Shown here in pieces: positions 13,639 to 25,600 of a stretch of DNA of 64,000 nucleotides (position 1 is its first letter; every line of letters starts with the position of its first letter). This stretch comes from Protonemura montana (taxonomy: Eukaryota > Arthropoda > Insecta > Plecoptera > Nemouridae), in NCBI GenBank assembly GCA_947568835.1, contig OX387604.1:20923076-20987075 (forward strand). The letters are read 5' to 3'. The translations under genes were made by a program, and so were the position numbers. The notes under the pieces were generated by a model. It had not been told where the DNA came from. It did not search any database and was given only the letters and a program-made list of their open reading frames with translations.

Positions 13639-16600
13639 TCAGTTGATTGTTTCCTCAACGAAAGAATGCGAAACAAGTCGATTTTCTTCTCTAAGTTTTT
13701 TCATTTCTTGAATTTTCGATGTAAAACGATCAAATTCCTCAGAAGAATCTTTAATCCATGTTTGAAGATTGCTGTCAAATAAACATAATTTTCAGTGAAA
13801 CCTACAACAAGAAGCAGATATATATTGCATTTATGTAATTGATAAAGCTTCGTACTGAAGATGAGCCCTCAGGCTTGTTACCCCAGTATAAAACAATCAA
13901 CAAAGCTAGTCATTCCCAGTGTCGGCATGCCCGTTAATCCACCCTTTGATAAGCAAATCCCTGATGTGAGGATATCAAATACATATACAGATATTTCATT
14001 TTGGGTTGGTTTTAGTTTAAAAGAGATTTTCTTGGTACGCGGTTCAATTGTCAGACAACATTTTTTTTGCATAAATTAAACCCCCTAATGGTAAGTATTA
14101 TCATCATTTATTTATTTTTATTTTTTAATTATCGATACGATAGTTATTGTGTCAGCATTACACTGCCCGTGGACGCTAATTAAATATCAACCCGTTTCAT
14201 TTCGTTTTAATTGCTTCCATTCAAGAGCACTTAGATGATTGCATTTTTTTTCAGGTATGGTTGAACCTGCAAACGTCGGTAATAGTGATCAAAAGCCAGC
14301 TCCCATGGGAACAACGAAAACAAACAAGACTCACTAAATGCTCGCGAGTGGCACATTTCTAGGTGATGTTTTGCGTTATCAAAAAGGACCGGACCCGCAA
14401 TTCTACCCCCCCCCCATCCCCCTCAACCGGGCTGCCATAGTTTACTTCGACACTTCAAATTTTGTTAATGCCTTTAAATTAGCCATCTATCATTCTGCTC
14501 TCTCACCCCGTCGTTCATCATCAGCCCGTCATTCATCATCAGCCCGTCGAGTGTGGTATTTTGTACACTCACCCGCGTATTTCGTCGAGAAGTTGTGGGA
14601 AATCCCTCAACATCGTGAAACGGCTCAGGGGTGTGAAGGAAGGACTCATGTCAGTCACCACTGAGTCGTCAAATCTGGAACAACGCGGGGCTAAGTCAAG
14701 TAGATTTTAACTCCGAGTTAACAAAATCCAAGGAGGCATTATAGGAGATACGGTCTGGATGGGGAGGGGGGGAGGGGAACTATCTGGCAAATTTTAAAAT
14801 ACGTTTTGTACGAAGCGTGTTGAAAATGAATAGTATTTTTTCACGGTAAGTTCCCGCGAAAAAAAAAATAGGTGTCTTGTTGTGAAAACGACAGGTCTGA
14901 CGCTTCCTATCCCCAAAGCTTCGATGGCGCATTTGATTCTATCGTCCGGAATCCGGACCTTCTGGACATTCTAACCTATAAGTCTGTTAGTAACCTATCA
15001 GTGCTAACGGTGAGTTATATTTTTGTGGGGTCGCAAGATCGAACACAGGAAATTTTTGCAACGTTCCAGTTTCTATGTCTTTTTTTATCATTAAGATCGA
15101 CCCACCCTGACTCAGTGTCTCCTTATCAACGTGATTACGAAATATTTTAATTAAAAGCAATTCAGTTATTTATTCCTCCCCTATATCATAGCATCATAAG
15201 TACCGCTAAGGATTAACTTTTTCCTTGAGTGATCATTTCTATCTTCCCTGTGAAAATGCATGTGCAAGTTTTCATTGTGATTCTATTGAAGTGCAATTGC
15301 AAGCTCCACTGGTTAGGCAACCTGCAGTGCACGGATCGTTGATATAAAATCCTGGAGCTTGCAGAGAAGATTAATTTCAATGCTATTCTACCGGCCTGGT
15401 CCTTGACCACAAAACTCACCTGTGATTACCTTGTCAACATTGTTTTCAGTGACCTCTAGTTAAAAACATGCTCTGTAAGCATGTGGATGCTGTTTTCATC
15501 AGTCGTTATTCCCGTCCTCCCATCATCGAGCTGGGACCCTAGCAACGACCCTAGTTACGTTCAAGGAACACTGACAAGACTTCCACCAAAGCTTCCGAAA
15601 ATATCGAATGGTCTTGAAATTGTATGGCTTAGTCAGGCTCTTGAGGCACTGCTGACACTTCAGGCAGATTAATAGGGTAGTTACATAATAAGGATTGCGA
15701 AATAGAGTGGCCCTCTCCGGCCTCCCGATTTACTGAATAAGGGATGGGGGAGGGGGAGGGGGGGATGCAAGGGCTGCTTTGCTTGAAATTATCATCTTAC
15801 TGCACAGAGAAGATTCTTCGGTAATTGTTGATTAGCATCGAGTTGTGTTGCATATGGTTCAATGCGCTGACAAACAAGGAATCCAAGCAATGTGGATGAA
15901 GCGAGATGACTGTCTTCTGGGCCAAAAGTGCCTTCTGTCGGAAAATCGCTCCTTCTGACAAGACGAACACGATCTTGACATCGGGATCTTCTAGGAGAGA
16001 AGACAACCAAGATTCCTTGTTCCTTGAGATTTCATTTTGTAGGGTGTCATCGAATGGATCGTACACCTAGAAAATGGAACAGTTTTATTTGATTTTCTGT
16101 TGTATTTATTTATCTTTATTTGTTGTTATTGAAGTCTCTAAAAAAAAGATGTAAGATACGTATATAAACCACAGGAAGAGCCGAAACACTGCGTTTGGAT
16201 TTTTCGGTATTTTGATAAACTGCAAGATATATAAAAAAAAGGTGATCTATTATTTTAATTTTTTATTATCTATGCAGTAATAATGTAAGCTATCATTTAA
16301 AATGATGGTGTTTTGATAATGAATAAATGCAAACGATTGCTTTTTCTACCATTTTCTATCATTTTATACAAAACGTAATTAAATGCGACCACTAGGTGTA
16401 TGAGTATAATATGAAATGCCTTGAGCACCTTTCAGTAACTTGGAGAGTCACATCTATGGATTTTATTATCCTCGGCCTCAATTTCCTTACCTTTGTTATA
16501 TATTTCTCCAAGATAGCTTTGAATGCCTTCACTGATGTGCAGAATTGAGGGGAATCTCTGGAGTAGAGTAAAAATACCTGGGAAGAACGCTTCATCAGAC

Positions 16601-19600
16601 CCTCGTGCAGAACTACGTCAGCGTGAGAATCATTTCCTCTAGATATATTGCCAGCTGAAATAAGACGCGATGCAATTGAAAAGAAACAAATAACCTTTAT
16701 ACTGCATAGATAATAAAGGTTAAATTAGGTCCTTTTCAGGACCACAAGTCAGTTACAACAGAGCAAGTCCGTCACTCACCACGACATTCACCCACGGCTT
16801 TGAACCACTTCACCAAACCAAATAAAAATAAGTTGTTTGGAGACGTTAATATTATATTTGATTGAGTTTTGATCTTAAAGAAACACATAAATACCCAGTT
16901 TTTTAAATGAAATCTGAAAGTCAACAACATTTGGAGAAAAGGAATTCTCAAAAAAAAAAAAAAAATCAAATTGAGATCAACGTAGTTTAACGTGGTATTT
17001 AGAAGTGTAAGAAAGTTTCGGAAAGTTTCGGCCCTTTTCTTGAAGTTATGGCAAAAGATAGGAAAACCAATTTTGTACACAATATAGTCAACACCTTTCA
17101 CTAGGTAGTGTAGTCAAAAGCAAGTCATTCTGAGCTAAGGGCTGTTTCCTGGAATCATTTCCGTCGTCCTCTGCATTTTTTGTGGTGGCCTAGGATCGAG
17201 ATAGAAAAGAATTTAATACCACTAAAAAAGTGGAATGTTGTGATTGATTTGTGATCCTAATTTTTAATTGCCTGGTGATAGTGTTTTATGTCAATTAATT
17301 GGCATTTTTATTTATCCCACATATCCAATACCAATGCCTGCACGTAACTCGAACCTAGTTGAAAAATCTCTGTCTTCAAGTCGAGATTTGTTGTATAAAT
17401 GAATGTATATGACTGTGGTGACAGCGAAATAAGCTCGGCCGGCTGAGCGGTTTGTTGACAACCTTGGCGAACTTTGATCGTCTCTGTACGGTTTATTTTC
17501 CATCCCTCAGTTTAAAACGAACACAGAGGTTTTTTGTGTAACGAGACCAATCGATTGCCTTCATAAAAAATATCGGAATTCCTAAAACTACACATTTTAT
17601 TCTTGGTTGGGGATAAGATCTTTGGGAAACCCTCTAATCTAGCTGGACGTGCATACCCTGCTGAAAATTCTTAGCAAGATCTTGCAAGATCTTGCAAGAT
17701 CTTGGCAAGATCTTGGTAAGATGCAAGATCTTGCCAATTTCTTGGCAATTTCTTGAAAACATCTAAGATTTTTCCCTTCAGACAAGATTTGTTCAAGATC
17801 TTGGTAAGAAATTGACAAGATCTTGACACGGTCCCGTGGGATCTTACATGGCTGCAAGATTTTTGGAATCTTGGCAAGGAAACGATATCTTGGCAAGTTC
17901 TTAGCAAGTTCTTGAAATAATTTTTTTGTGTTGCGATTCTTGAAAGATCTTGCACGCAGAATTCTGCGTTTCCGACTTTAAAGTCTTCTAAAATAATAAT
18001 TGATAACTGCAAGATCTTGCTCGGTGCGAAAACGCACTCGTGAATGGAGAGCACACAAATGAGATTAATTTTTGTCTTGTTGAATGCTCTGGTTCTGGAT
18101 CTGATCCCTCTGATTCTGAGTTTCTGGACAACTGGACCATGATCCAGTTGTAACTTTTTCTGCGGAAAGGTTTACAACGTCATTATACTTAGGGGTCGTT
18201 GTGACAACAATACTTCGTAAAACTGTGAAATTTAACGACGCATTGTTTCTATAACCTCTCTCCGGTACAGAACTGTGTGTGATGGTCACTCATATAATAC
18301 CCAGCGCGTGTTGCTTGACTTCGGTGTTCTCACGAGGACCGGTGTTTCCAACATGCCAAATCGTTCGGTGATAAGCTGAATGTCGGTTTAATGTGAATAT
18401 ATGATGCGATTCTCCATTCGGGCTCTATAGTATTGCAATATATATATTTTTCATTCTAAATGATAAATACTCATGCTAAGTTTTGTTTAGTAGGTATGTG
18501 GCAATTGTTGGACTGGGACCGAATTTTGGCCTTTCAACTGATATTTAATATTTCTACTAATAAATTTACATTTTATTATTTTCTCACAGAGTCGTACATT
18601 TTGTACCACAAGATGCACATTATTGTAAATGTTTAATTATATTTATTTCAATCCGAGGTTTGTACGGAATTATTTGAAACTCCACAGGAATTTTGCATTG
18701 CATTCAGCAATGCACGACCTTTTCAATCCTAAGTTACAATAAACACCATCATCATCCACTGATTTACCGACGTCTTTAGGCCGCTGACAACGATGGCTGT
18801 TAGCAAAATAGTGCGTCGTTGAACACGTTGATCAATCAACTGTGTTATTATGCAACTATAGCAAATTTCACGGAAGGTATTGTTCTCAAAAATGCCTCGT
18901 GTGCTTTTCTCTACGTGGATGAGAGCTTTATCAAACATTGGTGCTGGGCCCTATGTGATTTCCGAAGAATTAAACTCCCAAATTCGAAGAATTGGCTTGA
19001 TGTACAAGCGTACTTTCTTCTGTGTTTTCGACCAACGAAGACTTTCGAATTCACAAGTAAGTACGAAACAAACTTATAGTCAATACGGTACATACATTTA
19101 CTTTGTAGAATTTGCACTCAAGATTTTCTTTTGGCGAACCTATACAATATTGGTTATTTTGTGTATACGTTTCGCTGTTATGCAAGTTGTTATTTTGGTA
19201 AGAACAAATACCCTCGATTATCTCTGAAAACGCTCTTATAATCACAGTGAATTTACTGTGTTTTTTCATTCCCAGTGAATCTCAGGTATAAACAAAACAA
19301 ATGACTGGATTCCAATTTAACGCTCGGCTATAATAATTGTCATTTTATAATCATAACATGGTCATTGGTGATAGGTGATAGGTGACATGTGTGTGAAACA
19401 TTCGGCTGACAAAGAGTGGCGCGATGGACCAATACCTTGTTATAGTTCTTTCATTTATCTCAACAGCAATTCTTTACTTTTCTGTCAAGAGAAAAAATGT
19501 GCTAATGCTGAAATGTAGTGCGTCTACTCAAGTTGAACTCATACTCGAGTTGCTGTTGCAGATAAGAAAACTAGACTCCAACGACTCATTCTTTATTAGC

Positions 19601-22600
19601 CGGGCTATATATGCATTTTAGCAGACTTGCAAAATGATACTCGTAGCGAGCAGCGTTCCTCAGTATGAACTAGATTTCGACTGGTGGGGATGTGTCGCGT
19701 CGCGTCGCGTTGCTTTGTTTAGTCTCTAATTGCACATTTATTTGTCTTTTTCGGCAATGTGATTGTTAGAAATAGGAAGTCATTTTTACCGTCTGCATTG
19801 TGGCATTTTTTGTCGTCGGGGTTTGAAGTTAATAGGGGAGACCTTTCAATTGATTTGTTTCGTGTAATTTGAAGGTACCTACGCATCACTGTTACATTCA
19901 AACGCATCACTTCTTGAATATCGGTTGTCTAGAAGCAAATTGGAAACATCACCTTATCAACATGCTTCCTACTTTTTCAGTCTTGGAGCTCAAAACGTTG
20001 CTGCGTTCATGAGTACTGAATTGGAAGACAGATGCTCCACTTTATTCCCTGACAAGCTGCCCTTGTCCACAGTAGAAGCAGCTATATCGCTTGAAGATAG
20101 CGTTGCGATGTCAACGGACAATTTCACAACTCTTGGTAAGTTGCTAGGATGCAACTACAATAATCAATTAATTTTCAGAAACCTATGGTGGCATTTATTG
20201 ATCAGGAGGTGCTAGTACAAATGATGCTTGTTTCCATGTGTTTAAAACCGCACATTTTTTATTGCAGTGCTGTGAATCTCTCCTGGCTGGTGGCAACAAT
20301 CTCTGAGATTCCATGCCCATGGTGTGATGTTCCAACTTATTTCTGCCCTCCATTCCAAGCTCCATTGGAAGAAAAATGATTTTGGTAAGTTAATTTGAAT
20401 TTTCCTCCAAAATCTATGTTCGTACTATCTATTTAAATAGCATTTGTTAACATATGCGATTTCTTAGACGCAAATTTTTTTAAAGTCTTTTAATGCAGTC
20501 TCATTGATTGATATTCCTCACGTAATATACAAGTACTCCAAAAAAACTACTTGGTGGGCCCCTTTAACTGCTTTACCAACATTTTGTAACCTTTGCTAGT
20601 TGCTTTCTCAAGGTAAAGTGTTTGATGGATTTGACAGCATAAACAAAATATCAAGAAGAAATTATATATTTGCCAAGGATTCCTAGAATCAAAATAGTTC
20701 TATAATTAATCCAACTAAATGAGGCTTTTTGAAGAAAAAATCCCAAAACCACAAAAAATGGCATATCTAAATCCATTTACTTACCACCTCTGTTATTATT
20801 CTGTGATAGTACAACAAAAACAAATTTGTTTACTCTGTAAAATCAGTGATTCATTGAAAAAAAAGTATATCACAGATTTAAAAAATTTAGAAAACAGATG
20901 CTCTTATTTATTTGTTTTGGCTGTTATTTTTCTGGCGACAAAGCTTTTACACATTTACTTTTTTTTTTACAGATACAGTAAGACATCCTAATTGACAGAG
21001 GGTGCACTGCACTTCCTGGCCGGCTGTTCCTCTCTTCTCTTCATGTTCATTAAGTACCTTGTTTGAATTTTGTGCTGATTTAGGTTATTATTTTTGCATA
21101 CTTATTATATTTCTCAATCAGAGTTTCTTACAGGGTTCTTTTTTACCATTTTTATCTTAATATTGTTTAAAATATTTATTGTTGTATGAGGCATTCATGA
21201 TTTTTATTTGCCAGGTTTTAAAGTATATTATTTTTATTTTTGGGAACACCTATATAGGTATACTGAATTGCATTCATAAAATTCTTATACTATATTTTTC
21301 AATTAATAGAGCTTTGATTCTATTTGACAATTTTTTTCTTAATTTTATATTATGTTTACATCCTACAAAAGATAGGGCATTGATAGTTTGTATTTGCTGA
21401 TTTTCAATTCTTATTTGATTTTTGTTTGTTTTGTTTTGAAGCTGTTTTGAAGTTGTTGGAAAGAAGAAAGTATATCTAAACTGCAATTTCTGTTATTTGT
21501 TATACAGTGCATACAGTTTTGCAATTTTAAAATAAATTTGGTAGCATCTCTAATATGCATTCATTTTTTTGTAAACCTACTTTGCCTTTCCGTGCCATTT
21601 TACAGTGAATCTTAGGAAATCGTGCAAGATCTTCAAACAAGATCTTATCAGATCGTAGTAAGATTTCATGAGATCGTGGCAAGATCTTATAAGAACTTGG
21701 TAAGATCCTAAACAATCGTGGCAAGTTCTTGGCAAGATCTTACAAGATCTTATAAGAACTTGGCAAGATCTTAAACAATTGTGGCAAGTTCTTGGCAAGA
21801 TCTTGACTCAAGATCTTGCAAGATCTTATAAGATCTTGCAAGTTTTTCTTGACAAGATCTTGGTAAGATCTTACAAGATCTTACGTAAGATTTTTCAGCA
21901 GGGTACTTCAAACCAAAGCAATCCGCAACCTGTACATTTGTGTTACACTGGTAGACAGAGGGAAATCAGTAAATTACAGGAGGGTCTTATGTCCCCTTAT
22001 ACATTGCATCCCCTTATACATTGCATCTTGTATTGCATACAATTAATTCCAATTCCATTTCTATTCCAAATTCAAGAGGTACTCATTTTATATTTCTTAT
22101 TTCTTTACCGATGAGTCTAAAAAATATTGAAGCAAAATTATCTTTTATAGAGAAATAATTCCTGCTATGAAGCTGAATTAGAAATAGATTCCAGGTAAAT
22201 GTGGAATAATTTGAAAACGTCTCACGTTTCGACGTTTCGACGAGGCACGGCTCGTCATCTTCAGGAGAATGATGTTGTTTATGTTTTGTTATGAACATTC
22301 CAGGGCCCCCTCTCAGTCCGCCCTGGCGATAGTTTTGCAATACATCGCCTCTGCTTGATAGGTAGCTCTTAGCTAATAGCTTATTCGCCTCTTATTATTT
22401 CTATGACCGCAAACCTCTTCAACACAGAGTAAAATCGAAAAACGTATCAAAATATCAAACCATGGCTCTGAAAACAACCACAACAACCACCAATTTGAAA
22501 ACGGTTTAACTGAATAAAGGGGAGGGGGGAGGTCTTCTAAGACTCTGGACGTCGGGGGATATGTGCTAAGATCTCACGGTAATGAAAACTAAGCACAAAG

Positions 22601-25600
22601 AAAGTGTTTTGTGGGTCTGAGGCCTGAAATTGGTTCTGATAAACAAATGTTTTTCACATTTATTAACGCATCCCTCTCAAAAATGTCCTCTCAGTCAGGA
22701 GTCAGGACTCACTCGCAATGTATCTATTTTACAAGGCTGACGGGCTGTGGATGCTCACAGTTCCTCTGATTCCAGTTTCCTGCCAATTGCGATAGTTTTG
22801 TATTGGCTTACTTCATCCATACAACTTGCAATGCTCCTGTGCTGCATTTCACGTAAGAGTCACCCAACCAAGAAGGTCTCCCAAAATTGTTGCTTAACCT
22901 TGAATACCTAGCGAGCTTCATAGCGACCAGTCAATAGAAATCTTACACCCTTCTTGATAAAAGTTTTTTTGTTTACTCAGATAGGGGTCAAAAATATTTC
23001 TTAGAGTAATTCTTTCGGAGTCGTTTTTTATCTAAGCACCTAAGCCGAAAAAATGTGCACTTTAATCATTTTTGCCCAGGGTTATAGCGATATAGGAATT
23101 TTCTAATATCGGGCTTTGCTAAAATTTTGAACTAAAAGTTGGACCTCTAACTCTCAGAAACATCCGAATTTCCCTGCATGTAATTGGAAGTCGTCATGGC
23201 AATAGTTTCAACTAACACTTCAACTGGGAGGCGAGATTTTGGTAAAATCGGGTCTAAGTGGTCTTTATTTACAACTATGACTAAATAGATGGTTGTTAAA
23301 ACTAATTTTTAAAAGGTAACGGCCCCAAAACCGTTCTTACATGTCTAAACACTGGAACATGATTGAACTTGATCCTACAATAACCAAAGTGTCAATTAAT
23401 TTTGCGTGTACGGTCACACCCTTACCTTTCAGAGCCCAAAAGATCACGACGACGACGACGGCGACAACGACGACGACGCTAACAGAGAGGACGACGATAG
23501 CGGTAACCACCAAGGACGTGACTACCTCGACCGGATTGGCCGTATGGTTGGTGGGGTCTGTGAAAACTTAGATGAAAAAATTCCTGAAAACCAATATTAT
23601 AACAATAGAATAATAAACATATCTATCATGTGGGTTGAGTAGCCCACGTTGAAGTTCTAGAATTTTTCTTATATATGATATGAATATGATATGATATGAC
23701 ATGATATAATATAAACTCTAAGGCGTGTGCTCGACCTCATATTATCAATGGAAAACGGTAAAACAGAATTCCAATCTGACCAAAAAATTCAATACTGTTC
23801 GAAGAATGTCTATAAATTTGCGGCGAATTGTGCATTTGTTAGTCAGGTTTAATATCCGTAAATATCAAATGTACATTCCTGCAACTTATTTTTAATCTTA
23901 TTTCTATATCAGTATTTCTTACTTACCGTAGCGATATGTTACTTACTGAATAGTTAGTTATTAATATTTATAAAAATACAATAATCCCTGCGATGTTTTT
24001 TCTTTTTTTTTAATAGAAAAAGTCTAGCAATATAGCTAGAAGATATAGCTAGATTATTAACTTTTTAGAGGAGCTCTATATAGAGCTCCTCAAGTTAACA
24101 AATTACCTTTCATTTCCTTAGTTTCAGTGTAAATTACGCATCCCTCTTCCGAGAGAAGGCTTATCTGCAATGAAAACCAATCGATTGATTTGATATTTGA
24201 ATCCTGAAGAAATATGAACTGACATATTGACATATTGAACGCACCCTCAAGCAATGGAAACCGACCGGAATCGACAATGTCCAAGAGTCAGTCATCTGTG
24301 AATCAAGTGGTTAGGTGAATAATTCAAGCATTCAATCTTTTTGTACTGGTACTAGGTTAACAAACGCACAAGAAAATATAATAAAGCACCTTAAAACATA
24401 CTAAATAAAACATTAATTGGTCAATGTCTGCTTCTTTATTACGTTAAGTTGTTAACCAGATTATATTTTGTATTGGAATTTGCAAACTATCTTGTGGAGA
24501 AGATATGACGGCAGATAGGGGCAATCTAAGGGGCAATCTGAGGGGCCATCTGATAATATCAATATCTTTGGACTAAAAAAAACTGTTGTGCAGACAGCGA
24601 ACGATGAATGCACCTTAATTTAATTTCCTTACCCCCATTACGTGTGAGGTGTTGTTTATCAGACAGCTCGCTACGTTGATACGACAGCTGAAGAGACAGT
24701 TCCCACTCCAAAGATCAGCCACCACTTTTATCAACGCAAGTTCCTCCATGTATCCCATCATGAATTTCATGTTTTGCCTAAAAATTCAAGTGAATTTCTT
24801 CTAACATACTTCAATTTGTGCATTTTATGTTAGAAGTGGGATGAAAAGTAACAGAAGGTCACGTTTTCACGCCAAACGCTTTCCCCGAGCAAGCGTTGAA
24901 AAATGTTCAAAGAGCAATTGATTTCTTACGTGTTCTGCCGTATTTCAAATGTGTGTTTTGCCTCTTTGAATTGTTCACAATCTGGAAACCGAAAACAAAA
25001 CAGAGCTATAAATGTTTAAGTGGCACAAGGAAACGTAGGAGCTCCAAAGTTAAACTCTGGCCCTTGCAATGAATGAAGACCAGGTGTGCTTACAACAGTA
25101 ACTGGCGTTGAAAATGGTTGGTTCCCATTCAGCCAAGTTTTTCTCTAAGCCGCTCAGGGTAATATACGTGTTTTCTTCTCTTCTTTCAACTAGCCTACCG
25201 GCCAGAGCTTGCATATTCCAACATTTTCGAGTATTGTGGGTCTTGTGTTTCAGCATTAAAATTATTTTGTCTGCAACGAAATAAAAAGCGTAAGCATTCT
25301 TTTGGAGCCAACAAGCTGCTCATTGTTTTATATTTCAATGGTCAATTATTCCAGTTTGCGATGTTTTTTGGAAAATAAATTTGAAATGCGTTCAATATGC
25401 CAATGAGCCCCTGTAGTTTTCCCCCGTGGTTTCCCCCGTGGTTCCCCCCGTGGTTCCCCCCGTGGTTCCCCCCGTGGTTCCCCCCGTGGTTTCCCCCGTG
25501 GTTCCCCCCGTGGTTTCCCCCGTGGTTTCCCCGTGGTTTCCCCCGTGGTTCCCCCCGTGGTTCCCCCCGTGGTTTCCCCCGTGGTTCCCCCCGTGGTTCC

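Larger units (their letters stand above)
17656..21903 (+). mobile_element. CCCTGCTG DNA element, copy 1 (4248 bp)
   Basis: The two ends are inverted copies: CCCTGCTGAAAATTCTTA at the left and the complement of CCCTGCTGAAAAATCTTA at the right. TA flanks both sides (17654-17655, 21904-21905). Each end carries a dense array of the palindrome CAAGATCTTG. The interior is AT-rich, contains two 5S-SINE fragments, and has a few exon-like ORFs but no transposase I can recognise. The element sits in the 6.3-kb intron after the transmembrane exon of the SEFIR receptor. A near-identical copy lies in inverted orientation at 55802-60045. The superfamily is undetermined: a 2-bp duplication resembles Tc1/mariner or Mirage-type elements, but the termini and palindromic arrays do not identify either. 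Confidence 0.85.

Noticed and set aside
13861-14079. Paired + and - ORFs of 64-72 aa
   Set aside because: No motif, no conservation evidence and no splice support on either strand.
16772-17101. Minus-strand ORF of 109 aa next to the SEFIR exons, and a 28-base candidate exon at about 16781-16808
   Set aside because: Either choice breaks the reading frame into the next SEFIR exon; joining 17102 directly to 16654 keeps phase.
21527-21798. ORFs of the type RSCQVLIRSCKILPR at element ends
   Set aside because: Translations of the AAGATCTT palindrome arrays; mirrored in the other copy and at the left ends.
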